Source: a virus. Taken from it: 37,032 bases of DNA. A program made the position numbers and the translations under genes. Below are positions 5,612-14,257 of the stretch, one piece after another. Every line of letters begins with the position of its first letter. The first letter of the stretch is position 1. Location: positions 1 to 37,032 of the IMG/VR virus record IMGVR_UViG_3300034682_000181, one strand, 5' to 3'. Under the pieces are notes generated by a model, which searched no databases, was not told the DNA's origin, and saw only the letters and a list, made by a program, of their open reading frames with translations.

Positions 5612-8018
5612 TTAACGCACCTCTTAGCTTTCGCTGTTTCTCTGATTCATGCCGTTCAATTTCACGCCGCAACATGGCCACAATTTCCTGATTGTCCATA
5701 CCTGGTGAAGTGGCTAACGTGATCTCGAATTTATCCCCTTCCACAGTCACCTGCTTTGACTGGCTCTGTGCAATGGGATTGGATGGCACAACCTGCAGCT
5801 GGTCGTTAGCGACTGCCGGCATGGTGGCCACTGATGCAGTTAAAGCCGCGCCCAGGGCTGGGCCTGCCTTACTGTTTTTAGTGATGGCGTCAGCCTGAGC
5901 TGCAGCCGGTACCGCGTTGTTTACCTCATTGACCTTTTTGTTAATTTCAACCGTCTTTTCATCATCCCCGCTGAACCAGTCCGAGATAATGCCGAAGGCT
6001 TCCATTAAGCTATCAAAGGGGCTCATTAGCTTCTCGATATAGACTTTCAGAAAATCAATCGCTACCGAAAACGCCGCTTTGATGCCGTCCCACAGATTGA
6101 CAAAGAAGTCACCCACCGCGCCCCAGTCATCTATCAGGTACGCAGCAAGCGCCACAAGCCCCACAACGGCCGCAATCACTAACCCTATGGGGTTGGCTGC
6201 CATAGCAGCATTCACCAGCCACTGAGCGGCGGCAACGGCCTTCAGTGCGACAGAACTTAATGCACTGGCAATACTGAAACGGGCGCTGGCCATACTGGCA
6301 AACGATAGGGCGTAGGTTAACGTGGCATAGCTGCCGATCAGGGTACTGATCATCAGCATCAACGGCCCCAGAACAGCCGTGATTGCCGCAAAGGCAATTA
6401 CAGCGATACCAAGCCACTTAACCAGTGTTGGGTTATTCTGGGCGAACTTATCTAGTTTATTGGTTAATCCTGTAACCCACTGGGTAAGTTCTCTAACAGT
6501 AGGAATTAACGCGTTGCCGGCTGATATTTTTAGGGATTCCATAGAGGACTCCCATTCCTTTACAGTTCCCTGCAAGTTGTCAGTCATTTTCTTGGCAACA
6601 ACAGCAGCAGAGCCCTGGCTGGCTTCAAGCTGCTTGATATAGGGGCCAAGCTTATCTTGCTGAGCAGCCTGTAAAAGCGCTTTAGAACCAGCCATTAAGC
6701 CGGCTTCAGCACCAAAAATAGCCTTTAACAATGGCGCGGTGTCTGTATCAGCCATGCCCTGGGTAGCCGCTGAAATATCCTGGATAATGTCAGGCATTGC
6801 CCGCATCTTCCCTTCCAAATCGAATATCTCAACGCCCAACTGTTCAAGTGCATCCTGACCTTCTTTCGGCGGCGCAGATAACCTGGCATACATGGCAGCA
6901 ACAGCAGTACCCGCTTGCGAACCTTTGACACCCACGTTGGCCATGATGCCCAGCATACCGGACACCTGTTCAATGGTGCCGCTGTACGCGCCGGCAACCG
7001 GGGCGGCAACTTTTAACGCTTCGCCTAATTGGTTAACGTTGGTGTTCGCTGTGTTGCTGGTCAAGGCTAGAACGTCTGACATTCTGCCCATTTCATTAGC
7101 TTGCATATTGAAGCCGCCCAGCGCATCAGAAGCAATGTCTGCAGCTCTGGCCAAATCCAGCTGGCCGGCCTGAGCAAGCTTCAGTGTGGCCGGTGTCGCA
7201 TCAAGGATCTGCTTTGTGGTGTAGCCAGCAACAGCAAGAAATTCCTGAGCGCTGGCCACTTCACTGGCGCTGAAAACAGTTTCAGCCCCCAATTGACGTG
7301 ATTGGCCGGTCAACTTAGCCAATTCTTCCGTGCTGGCCCGAGAGATAGCACCGACCTTTGACATTTGCGCTTCAAAGTCAGCAGCTACCTGTAACGGATT
7401 CGCAATAGCAGACCTGGCTTGCTGACTGGCGAACATAACCCCTGCACCAGTAACGGCTGTGTTACTGGCCATTTCCATCGTCTTAGCGCGCTTATCCTGC
7501 AGTGCCTGCAGCCGCTTTTCATGATCAGCAACGGCCTTCAGCCTAGTCTTAGTCTGATCCAGTGCGGCATTGTAACGGGCCGTCTGCTGTTGAAGCTGTT
7601 TGGTATGCTCAGACAGCTTGTTAGTGTGAATTCCGGCATCAGCCATACGGCCAACAACGGTACGCAGCCCCTGCTGGTTGTCCCGCAGTTCACCACGTAA
7701 CGCTGCCAGGCGTTGTTTGGCCTTGTTCAGCTCCCTGCCCATTTTAGCGGTCGGGGCTTCAGCGGCATCGTATTCAGCACTTAACTTGTTCACCAGCTGC
7801 TGCTGCTGGGTCAGCTCCGGCCGCAGCTCTTTGATGGCTTTTTTCAGCCCCCTGAAATGCTCAATATCCTTTTGCTGGGCGCTGATTTTGTCCAGCTCGG
7901 CTTTGCTGGCGTTCAGGGAATCCGTTAGCTGAGTGGTGCCTTGTGTGATTTTCTTAATGGGGGCCGTGATTTTATCCACCGCCGCCATGATCACTGACAT
8001 TTTCAGTTGTGTATTCAT
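5598..8018 (-). CDS. T: Tail tape measure protein gpT (TP901 family)
   Basis: 806 residues. Residues about 20-190 are a long coiled coil (LKKAIKELRPELTQQQQLV onward). A TP901-type core follows from about 195-520, with motifs such as AADFEAQMSKVGAISRAS, GVKGSQAGTAVAAMYARL and LFGAEAG-like IFGAEAGLMAG. Hydrophobic segments lie near residues 540-580 and 600-645, and the charged C terminus is typical for membrane insertion during DNA ejection. It sets tail length; 806 residues correspond to a tail of medium length, close to P2 gpT (815). The start overlaps the gpE' stop by ATGA. Confidence 0.95.
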   Translation of the reverse strand: MNTQLKMSVIMAAVDKITAPIKKITQGTTQLTDSLNASKAELDKISAQQKDIEHFRGLKKAIKELRPELTQQQQLVNKLSAEYDAAEAPTAKMGRELNKAKQRLAALRGELRDNQQGLRTVVGRMADAGIHTNKLSEHTKQLQQQTARYNAALDQTKTRLKAVADHEKRLQALQDKRAKTMEMASNTAVTGAGVMFASQQARSAIANPLQVAADFEAQMSKVGAISRASTEELAKLTGQSRQLGAETVFSASEVASAQEFLAVAGYTTKQILDATPATLKLAQAGQLDLARAADIASDALGGFNMQANEMGRMSDVLALTSNTANTNVNQLGEALKVAAPVAGAYSGTIEQVSGMLGIMANVGVKGSQAGTAVAAMYARLSAPPKEGQDALEQLGVEIFDLEGKMRAMPDIIQDISAATQGMADTDTAPLLKAIFGAEAGLMAGSKALLQAAQQDKLGPYIKQLEASQGSAAVVAKKMTDNLQGTVKEWESSMESLKISAGNALIPTVRELTQWVTGLTNKLDKFAQNNPTLVKWLGIAVIAFAAITAVLGPLMLMISTLIGSYATLTYALSFASMASARFSIASALSSVALKAVAAAQWLVNAAMAANPIGLVIAAVVGLVALAAYLIDDWGAVGDFFVNLWDGIKAAFSVAIDFLKVYIEKLMSPFDSLMEAFGIISDWFSGDDEKTVEINKKVNEVNNAVPAAAQADAITKNSKAGPALGAALTASVATMPAVANDQLQVVPSNPIAQSQSKQVTVEGDKFEITLATSPGMDNQEIVAMLRREIERHESEKQRKLRGALNDND

Positions 8019-8439
8019 CGGCGTTCCTGTGCCTTCTTAGCCATGTTGTGGCGCTCTAAGGCTTTGTCATTCCAGAGGGTCAGTTCTTCAATGTCCATGT
8101 TTTCAGTCGTGCTGGCACTGAAGCCGGTGAATACCATGTATACATTGGCTTCAGCGTCCATCACGTCATCAACTATGCGCTGACATTCACGAAAAAATTT
8201 ACAACGGCCCCCTGGATCGCCGTCAGGTTTTCCGGTTCAAGTTCGTTATAAACAGCCAGGGAAATATCAGGGCAGATACGCGGGATCAGCGTGGCGTGGG
8301 CGTTAATGTCCATCTGCAGCAAATCCATTGTTTTCAGGCCGCGCATTTCGCCGGCTTTGGGCTTGCGGATATTGACCGAAGTAATTTCGGTTTCACCGAC
8401 TTTGATAGGAATAGGCAGCTGTACTGTGGTTTGTTTCAT
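8015..8439 (-). CDS. E': gpE-E' fusion made by -1 programmed frameshift
   Basis: The gpE frame contains T TTT TTC at minus-strand positions 8197-8191. A -1 slip there opens a frame that runs for about 58 more codons to a TGA at 8015-8017. The result is a 141-residue product, virtually the length of P2 gpE+E' (142). The extension contains DIEELTLWNDKALERHNMAKKAQER, typical of the P2 gpE' (GpE family) W..A..R tail. P2 uses TTTTTTG for the same purpose. The E' stop overlaps the tape measure start by ATGA, so the shifted ribosomes end right at T. Two-product tail chaperones are near universal in long-tailed phages. Confidence 0.85.
8173..8439 (-). CDS. E: Tail assembly chaperone gpE
   Basis: 88-residue zero-frame product, starting MKQTTVQLPIPIKVGETE. 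It is similar to P2 gpE (tail assembly chaperone E family), with PKAGEMRGLKTMDLLQMD and LTAIQGAVVNFF. Sits between tail tube and tape measure genes as in P2. The last codons contain the slippery run used to make gpE'. Confidence 0.9.
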   Translation of the reverse strand: MKQTTVQLPIPIKVGETEITSVNIRKPKAGEMRGLKTMDLLQMDINAHATLIPRICPDISLAVYNELEPENLTAIQGAVVNFFVNVSA

Positions 8440-8465
8440 GGTTATCGTCCAAATATGAAAGGCAC

Positions 8466-8490
8466 AAAAAAAGGGGCGCTAAGCCCCTTT
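8466..8490 (-). terminator. Terminator-like hairpin between FII and E
   Basis: GGGGC-5 nt-GCCCC, with an A-run on the + strand side that becomes TTTTTTT in the leftward transcript. It may lower expression of E/T relative to the abundant sheath and tube proteins, as expected from stoichiometry. Confidence 0.75.
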
Positions 8491-8508
8491 CAGTTGGTTA
8501 TGTCAGCC

Positions 8509-9024
8509 TTAGCTGGCTAAGTTCTTCCGCAGTGTTTCCCAGTGGTCTACGCCATTGGTGCGGTAAATCCGGTTCACAATGTCCAGGTAAACGACTTCGG
8601 TACCGTTAATCTGGATCACGTACATATCAATCGAACCTTCCAGTTCAAGCGTGGCTTCCTGACCACCTGACGCCAGTTCGCCCATTGATTGCTTGAACCA
8701 GTCGCCCTGCATGGTCAACTTAACGGCAACTTCAACGCCATCCCGGTTAAAACTGCCGCGCATGATCAGCGGGTTTTCACGGCCCTTCGGATTGCCGACC
8801 AGGCCAAACACTTTCGGGTGATAATCGCTGAACGTTAACTTAGGCTTTAACGCCTTCACGATAGGCAGCACCTTATCTTTTTCACCACCGGTACCGCTGG
8901 CCGTGAACGTCTCCGTTTTGAACTCGATATCAGGCGGGGTGATTTTATTCAGTACACCGGCCCAGCTTTCATCTAAAAAGAAACACTGAAAGTCAGACAG
9001 GGTACTTGGCAGAAATTGCTTCAT
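8509..9024 (-). CDS. FII: Tail tube protein gpFII
   Basis: 171 residues, the usual size for the P2 FII major tail tube family (172 in P2). Hallmarks are MKQFLPSTLSDFQCFFLDE at the start, TASGTGGEKDKVLP in the middle and the C-terminal EVVYLDIVNRIYRTNGVDHW. It polymerises on the tape measure to form the inner tube. A hairpin with a T-run follows it. Confidence 0.95.
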   Translation of the reverse strand: MKQFLPSTLSDFQCFFLDESWAGVLNKITPPDIEFKTETFTASGTGGEKDKVLPIVKALKPKLTFSDYHPKVFGLVGNPKGRENPLIMRGSFNRDGVEVAVKLTMQGDWFKQSMGELASGGQEATLELEGSIDMYVIQINGTEVVYLDIVNRIYRTNGVDHWETLRKNLAS

Positions 9025-9036
9025 TGTCCGTTATCC

Positions 9037-10170
9037 TTATGCTGCTACGTCGAAGATTTCGCCAGTCGTGGCAAGTCGCGTTGCCTGGCGGAATGTCATG
9101 CGCTCAGCCACTGTGTAAAGGGCCAGCTCATAGTCGAAAAACACCTGCTTATTCGCCAGTGCCGCGTTGTCGTTCAGTTCTTCGTCAAACCAAACTTTGC
9201 CGGAAGCAATAACACCACGCTTGACCAGCGCCCGCAGGAAGTTGTTAACCCGGCTTAAAACCGAATCCACGTAATCCGCTGTGACCAGCTGATCAACGTA
9301 TGCCTGGTGCGCGGCCAGAATGGAATCAGCAACGATATTGCGGATCCGCTCATGCGGGATCAGCGTGCCGTCAGCCAGGCAGTTGCCCCAGAAGTAAAAA
9401 CCACCGTCCTGACGTACAATTGTACAAATGTTCTTTTCTGAGTAAAGGTTAGACAGGCTGTTAGCACTGCCCAGGATATGATCCACCGGCTTACTGGTAC
9501 CCGTAATGCCAAACATTTTTTTGTTTGAAGGTGAATGCCAGTAGCCCAGTTCTTCATCAACACGGACGATATGGCCAGCCACAGCTGCCGAACCCTTGCG
9601 CTTATCTTCACCGTAAGCAATGCCCGGGTTAACAAAAATCGCCTTGGCATAAGCGCCGCGTTCAGTGTCAACCGCAGCAAGTGCGCCTTCGCTGCCGTCA
9701 ATAATCGGGATGGCACGCAGTTTTTGCGCCACGGCTTCAAGCTGAGCGCCCACCAGCGGAATGTGCGAAAACTCGGGGGCGATCAGCAGGCGGGGCCGAA
9801 CACCCGTCAGCGCTTCTGCATAGGCCAGCGCTTCAATGCCGGTGCGGCTTTCATCAGCCCCGATAGCGCCAATCACATTGGTTTGTGTTTCTGCAGCTTC
9901 AGCACCTTCAGGTACGCGAATAACCACCACCAGGGCGCGGGCCTGTTTGTAAATGTCTGTCAGTGCGTTGGCCAGTGTGCCAGTGGTGCCGGCTTTGCCA
10001 ATCACCTTGTCAGAGCTAACCAGAACCGGCGTGTTCAGCGGAAAGGTTGTAGCATCAGCATCAGTTGCAGTAGCAACCAAGCCAATCACAGACGCCCGCA
10101 GCACCTTAATTGGCTGCTGTGGGTCGCTTAAAATAATAACTTCAGGGCCGTGCAAATATTCTGCAGCCAT
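9037..10170 (-). CDS. FI: Contractile tail sheath protein gpFI
   Basis: 377 residues, P2 FI/T4 gp18 sheath family. The start has HGPEVIILSDPQQPIKVLR; the conserved domain GVRPRLLIAPEFSH and WGNCLADGTLIPH segments follow. The C-terminal domain contains YDYELALYTVAERMTFRQ-like residues. It proves a contractile tail. An octamer-like stretch (9413-9436) lies within its coding sequence and is probably a coincidence of codons, though it matches the regulatory octamer. Confidence 0.95.
   Translation of the reverse strand: MAAEYLHGPEVIILSDPQQPIKVLRASVIGLVATATDADATTFPLNTPVLVSSDKVIGKAGTTGTLANALTDIYKQARALVVVIRVPEGAEAAETQTNVIGAIGADESRTGIEALAYAEALTGVRPRLLIAPEFSHIPLVGAQLEAVAQKLRAIPIIDGSEGALAAVDTERGAYAKAIFVNPGIAYGEDKRKGSAAVAGHIVRVDEELGYWHSPSNKKMFGITGTSKPVDHILGSANSLSNLYSEKNICTIVRQDGGFYFWGNCLADGTLIPHERIRNIVADSILAAHQAYVDQLVTADYVDSVLSRVNNFLRALVKRGVIASGKVWFDEELNDNAALANKQVFFDYELALYTVAERMTFRQATRLATTGEIFDVAA
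9413..9436 (-). repeat. Possible fifth octamer cluster inside the sheath gene
   Basis: CGTACAAT, TGTACAAA and TGTTCTTT follow each other head to tail on the + strand, i.e. TTTGTACA and relatives on the minus strand. One octamer is perfect and two are degenerate. It is inside a conserved coding region (KNICTIVR), so it may be chance. Confidence 0.3.
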
Positions 10171-10208
10171 ACAGTTGTTCCTTTTATTTGGAGTAAAATT
10201 TGATGCTG

Positions 10209-10580
10209 TTAGATAACAGCGAAGGTGTGTTCTTCGATGCTGAACATTTCAGCCGGAAGGTTTGAATTCAGCAGTTCTGAGTTAACCACCCAGATCCCGC
10301 CAGTTTTAAAATTCATGGTCAATGTAAATTGACCATCAACCACTTCAGCCACCATCAGCTGAATACGGCCAGTGTCCAGCCTGATAAAAGGAACCCTAAA
10401 TTTTTGATCAGGAATGGCCAGCGTACCTGTGGCAATAACATCTGTATTTTCAGTAACAGTGAACTGGCGCGGTGCATCGTCAAACCCAGAAAGCTGGCCG
10501 GTGACCTGCTCAATAACAACAGGGATAAGGGCTTTTTCTACGGACGTGGCCGGCGCATCTACATGAATAATCGTCGTCAT
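10209..10580 (-). CDS. Hypothetical tail-region protein downstream of the propeller gene
   Basis: 123 residues, predicted mostly beta (GTLAIPDQKFRVPFIRLDTGR, then FTLTMNFKTGG). It sits where P2 has the fibre assembly gene G. The sequence shows no clear relation to G family chaperones. Its beta-rich character and position suggest a fibre-associated or decorating protein; function unknown. Confidence 0.65.
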   Translation of the reverse strand: MTTIIHVDAPATSVEKALIPVVIEQVTGQLSGFDDAPRQFTVTENTDVIATGTLAIPDQKFRVPFIRLDTGRIQLMVAEVVDGQFTLTMNFKTGGIWVVNSELLNSNLPAEMFSIEEHTFAVI

Positions 10581-10582
10581 AG

Positions 10583-11698
10583 TTACACCTTAGAAATGCA
10601 GATATAAGCAACCAGCGAATCACGCCGAACTTCTTTCATCGTTCCAGCTGCAGCGATTAATTGCATAATCGTTCCACCGGTAGAACTTGAGCCGGCGTAA
10701 CCGGTGAACGGGTGTGCAAAGATACCTAAGCCAACAGCGCCCTGTACCATATCAGCATTATTAGTTAGCCATGTAAGGCCACCATCTACTGAATTGTAAG
10801 TTGCGGAACGAAACATATTCAGTTCAGCGATATACACCAGTTCTTTGTTAGCCGATGTAGTTCCAGAGCGCACCATTACCCACGTTACGCCGTCATCAGT
10901 TGACCGCCAGATCTGCGAATCAGCAAATTTAACCCAAGTCCCCGCGCCATCAGTAGCAAGACAGCTGCCACCCACGTTGTGAACAGCAGCCCACGACACA
11001 CCACCGTCTGAACTTCTCACTGTGTAATCCTGCCCTACCATCACAACAATATTCCTGTTGGTTGGTTTGGCTTTGATATCTAACCCCCACTTGTAACCAG
11101 AAACAGGTAAGTTCACTGCCTGAAAGGTTGCGCCGCCGTTTGTGCTGCGCTGGGCATAGCTCAACAGACTGGACGTGTTGCCGTTGCCAGATATCCAAAT
11201 ATCACCGGATATCCACTCAATGGCAGCTGTTAGGACTGTGGCCCCTTTCTTTTCCCATGTGATGCCATCATCAACAGAACGGTAATAGGATGCCCCCGCA
11301 TAACCGCCCAATGTGTTAAACATCCAGACGCCATTGCCATAGCGCAAGCTACCAGGATGAACCCCAAAATTTTCAAGTTGCGCGCCTTGCGTCCAGCTAA
11401 TGCCGCCGTCAACACTGCGGTAAACCACGTCCATACTGTCGGAAACGCCAATAATGGTGCCAGTATCAGGGTTCACCCCAATCAGCGACACAGAATGGGG
11501 CGAATCGTTTCCTTTTTTAACAAATACTTTTGGCCATAAATCACCGTCAAACTTGGCGGGGTCTGTCTCCAAATAGCCGGAACGTAAAAACCTGTTGCCA
11601 TCCATTTCAAACGATACAGGCCAATGCGCTGGAAACTCGACCACAGATCCCACCGTTACAGCACCGGCAGAGGGTACTTTCAAAGCTCCTGTTGTCAT
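10583..11698 (-). CDS. Asp-box beta-propeller protein, likely tail fibre tip/receptor-binding
   Basis: 371 residues with six Asp-box repeats (S-x-D-x-G-x-[ST]-W). They lie at about residues 95 (SVDGGISW), 141 (SVDDGITW), 185 (STNGGATF), 229 (SSDGGVSW), 266 (STDDGVTW) and 303 (SVDGGLTW). Such repeats build sialidase-like (BNR) propellers. The catalytic residues of true sialidases (RIP motif, arginine triad) are not evident, so binding of surface glycans is more likely than hydrolysis. The first 60 residues form an anchor-like domain (GSVVEFPAHWP). The start overlaps the end of gene H by 4 bp, suggesting both contribute to one fibre. Confidence 0.8.
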   Translation of the reverse strand: MTTGALKVPSAGAVTVGSVVEFPAHWPVSFEMDGNRFLRSGYLETDPAKFDGDLWPKVFVKKGNDSPHSVSLIGVNPDTGTIIGVSDSMDVVYRSVDGGISWTQGAQLENFGVHPGSLRYGNGVWMFNTLGGYAGASYYRSVDDGITWEKKGATVLTAAIEWISGDIWISGNGNTSSLLSYAQRSTNGGATFQAVNLPVSGYKWGLDIKAKPTNRNIVVMVGQDYTVRSSDGGVSWAAVHNVGGSCLATDGAGTWVKFADSQIWRSTDDGVTWVMVRSGTTSANKELVYIAELNMFRSATYNSVDGGLTWLTNNADMVQGAVGLGIFAHPFTGYAGSSSTGGTIMQLIAAAGTMKEVRRDSLVAYICISKV

Positions 11699-12444
11699 GC
11701 GGTATATACTCCATTAATTACGTCCAAGGTGAATTCGACGCCTTTTGTTTCTATGACGGCATCATCAAACAAGGTGCCGCCAATACTGATTTTTTTACCG
11801 ACTGGGGGTATAAGCCGGCACTGGCCAGCGTCTAAATCTACCGAATCCAACACCTTTACAGTAATGAAATTACCGTCAGGCGCTGCCAGCAACTGCAGAA
11901 CCGCGTGGGCTTTGAATACATGGCGTCGGTTGATAAAAGCATTTTGATCGCCTGTAACAATCTTCGGCTTTTGCAGTTCTTCCGCGTAATCTTCACTGGC
12001 ATACGCCAGATTAGGCGACACCATGACTTTAACGTCAGTGTATTGGCTAACCCGAATTGTCCACTTCAGCGTTACCTGGCTGCCGCCGTTCTCGATGGTG
12101 CGAACTGGGTAAATATCTGCCAGGCGAAAATAGGTGTGGGCAAATTCCGTGTTGCCATACTTGGCATACAGGATCAGTTCACGGGCGTTGTAATTGTCGT
12201 TTGGCGGAATGCTCATTTTCACAATGCGCTGGTTGGCATCGTTTGGATCGACTTCATGGCTGAGTAATTCACCGTCAGCGACCTTATGCACCAGGGCCGT
12301 TCTGGCCGTGTCCATAGTCGGCTGAACGCCGTTGGCGTCTCCGACTTCAACGCGGGTAAACTCAATGGCTTTATTGAGCGCCCGCGCCTGATTTTCGCCA
12401 GCCTGGCCACTGGCCAGCCATAGCGATTCGTTTTTAGTTGTCAT
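11695..12444 (-). CDS. H: Tail fibre protein gpH-like (DUF3751 N-terminal domain)
   Basis: 249 residues. The N-terminal 150 contain the tail-fibre attachment domain (KAIEFTRVEVGDANG, then NYNARELILYAKY and DIYPVRTIENGGSQ) known from P2 H and similar collar fibres. It is much shorter than P2 H (about 670 residues) and lacks a long repetitive shaft. The distal function is probably taken over by the propeller protein downstream. Confidence 0.85.
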   Translation of the reverse strand: MTTKNESLWLASGQAGENQARALNKAIEFTRVEVGDANGVQPTMDTARTALVHKVADGELLSHEVDPNDANQRIVKMSIPPNDNYNARELILYAKYGNTEFAHTYFRLADIYPVRTIENGGSQVTLKWTIRVSQYTDVKVMVSPNLAYASEDYAEELQKPKIVTGDQNAFINRRHVFKAHAVLQLLAAPDGNFITVKVLDSVDLDAGQCRLIPPVGKKISIGGTLFDDAVIETKGVEFTLDVINGVYTA

Positions 12445-13067
12445 AAAAATGGTTGACCTTCTATGTGGCTGATAACTTGAACAGTGGAACCGCTGTATTC
12501 ATCTGCTGATATCGCATCTAACACCGGCTCATAAGGCTGGCCCTGCAGCTCAACAAACACCTGAACCGCGCTGGCATGGTAAAGGGCCGCTGATGCGCTA
12601 AGATTCATCGTTAGCGTGTAATGGGCCGTTGCCCGCTTGTTGCGCTGAATACTTTTGTGGATAGTTGACACAACGCCTGGCGTAATGCCCCCAGTACCGA
12701 CAAATACATCAACGTCAAACGTACCCGGCACCCCTAGCGGCTGCTTTTGCATCCACTCGCGGTACTCATATTCAAGCCCCAGCGTGTTCAGGGCTGTTTT
12801 TACCGCTAAAGGGGTACCCTTTATCCGGTGAAGGTTCGGCGCTGCAGCAATGGCTGCCCGCTTTGTTTCCTCTGGCCAGTCAGGTTCCCACACATCAACT
12901 GAAACGGCCCAGGCTAGATAAGGCAGCACAACAGCCGGGCATTCCCACGGGTTCCACAGCGTATCGATGGGAATATCAAGATCGGTTATGCGCTGTTCAA
13001 GACTTTCAACCTGCCTTTCTAACTCGGGCAAATTCCCTGGCAAAATACTGCTAATCGCATCGGACAT
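12441..13067 (-). CDS. I: Baseplate wedge protein gpI
   Basis: 208 residues of the P2 gpI (tail_P2_I) family: IDTLWNPWECPAVVLPYLAWA and VDVWEPDWPEETKRAAI match the family core. It links baseplate wedge and fibre. The C terminus carries duplicated short motifs (VQVFVELQGQPY / VQVISHIEGQPF). Follows gpJ by 9 bp and overlaps H. Confidence 0.92.
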   Translation of the reverse strand: MSDAISSILPGNLPELERQVESLEQRITDLDIPIDTLWNPWECPAVVLPYLAWAVSVDVWEPDWPEETKRAAIAAAPNLHRIKGTPLAVKTALNTLGLEYEYREWMQKQPLGVPGTFDVDVFVGTGGITPGVVSTIHKSIQRNKRATAHYTLTMNLSASAALYHASAVQVFVELQGQPYEPVLDAISADEYSGSTVQVISHIEGQPFL

Positions 13068-13076
13068 ACCACCCCC

Positions 13077-13901
13077 TTATGTGATTAGAAGCTCAGTGCA
13101 GTAAGGGGCTTCTGTTTTGCTTGCCCGCACTTCGCTGAAGTTATCCAGGATAATATCTGTTACCCCTTCAACCATCAGCGCACCATAGACGCCAGCCAGC
13201 ACCACCTGACCGCCCAGCTTATGCTGACGGTTTACATAGTCCTGCAGTTCTTTGGTGGCCTGGCTCAGCACTTCTGACGTGTCAGGGCCATCACCGATCA
13301 CCAGCTGCGCGGTGATGCTGTAATTTAAAATGGTCGGCGCGACCACGGCGATCACGTCCGTTTGTGGTCTAACGCCATCATCCATGAGGTGTAACGCGAC
13401 TGCATCAATCAGGGCTTGGCTGGGTGTGCCGTCCCCCTCTGTGCTTAAAATGGTCACTTCGCCATGTATAGGCTGCGGGCTGAAAAAGCTGGCATCTTTC
13501 ACCAGGGCGCTTGTGCTTCTGGCTTCAAACAGGTACTTGCCTTCAGGGCCAGCAACGCTTGAACCTTCAGGGCTTAACTGGATCCGCTCTTTAAACGGTT
13601 CATCTTGTTCACCTGGTAAACGCTCAACGTGGTAATAAGTTGCAGCTATGTGATCAAGTTCAGCGCCCTTGGCAAAGGCCAGCATATTGCCCAGCGATTG
13701 CTCGTTAGCGTCTTGCCGGATCAGCGCTTCGCGGTAACTGGCGGCCAGTTGGTTACGGTAAATCGGGTCTGACGCGGTGAAGTTATCGATATCAACGCCC
13801 ATCCCCTTCAGCGTGGCCAGCCGTTCAGCCAGTATCGTTTCGGCTGATTTTTGCTGCACGATTTCAGGGGGCGGCAGCTTGGAAAGGTTAATTTCACTCA
13901 T
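13077..13901 (-). CDS. J: Baseplate assembly protein gpJ
   Basis: 274 residues of the P2 gpJ/T4 gp6 family. Features include SAETILAERLATLKGMG, AASYREALIRQDANEQ, MLAFAKGAELDHIAATYYHVER and the PIHGEVTILSTEGDGTPS segment. It forms the wedge ring of the baseplate. Overlaps gpW by ATGA. Confidence 0.93.
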   Translation of the reverse strand: MSEINLSKLPPPEIVQQKSAETILAERLATLKGMGVDIDNFTASDPIYRNQLAASYREALIRQDANEQSLGNMLAFAKGAELDHIAATYYHVERLPGEQDEPFKERIQLSPEGSSVAGPEGKYLFEARSTSALVKDASFFSPQPIHGEVTILSTEGDGTPSQALIDAVALHLMDDGVRPQTDVIAVVAPTILNYSITAQLVIGDGPDTSEVLSQATKELQDYVNRQHKLGGQVVLAGVYGALMVEGVTDIILDNFSEVRASKTEAPYCTELLIT

Positions 13902-14248
13902 AACTGGATCACTATGTTATCTATGGTTATCGGTTCGCCGTTGTTCAGCAGCTGACCTGAAACAGCGATTTCTAACGCCCTATCGCCCACTGGCTCAACG
14001 TTCATGCTTTCCAGCTTAAAATCATCCAGCCCGTTGGCCGGATTGTTTATAGCGTCAGACAGGCGTATATAAGCGTCCATGTAAAACGCATCATCAACGT
14101 TCCTGTCCTGCAGCTGATAGAAGTCAGAGCCAAATTCACGGGCCAGCACGACTGAGCCCCGGGGCGTTTCAATCACGTCTTTAAATCGTTGCTTCAGATA
14201 AGCAAGCCCTGAACTGTTCTTGCCTGTATGGCTGGCCCCTTTTTTCAT
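13898..14248 (-). CDS. W: Baseplate protein gpW (gp25-like)
   Basis: 116 residues with the T4 gp25/lysozyme-like wedge signature: LKQRFKDVIETPRGSVVLAR then EFGSDFYQLQD. In P2 gpW sits between V and J, and the same order is found here. It primes baseplate and sheath assembly. Confidence 0.93.
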   Translation of the reverse strand: MKKGASHTGKNSSGLAYLKQRFKDVIETPRGSVVLAREFGSDFYQLQDRNVDDAFYMDAYIRLSDAINNPANGLDDFKLESMNVEPVGDRALEIAVSGQLLNNGEPITIDNIVIQL

Positions 14249-14257
14249 GTTCAGCCC

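Noticed and set aside
9535-10131. Plus-strand reading frame (198 codons) opposite the tail sheath gene
   Set aside because: Antisense shadow of the sheath gene with Asn/Ser/Arg/Cys-rich translation and no family resemblance.
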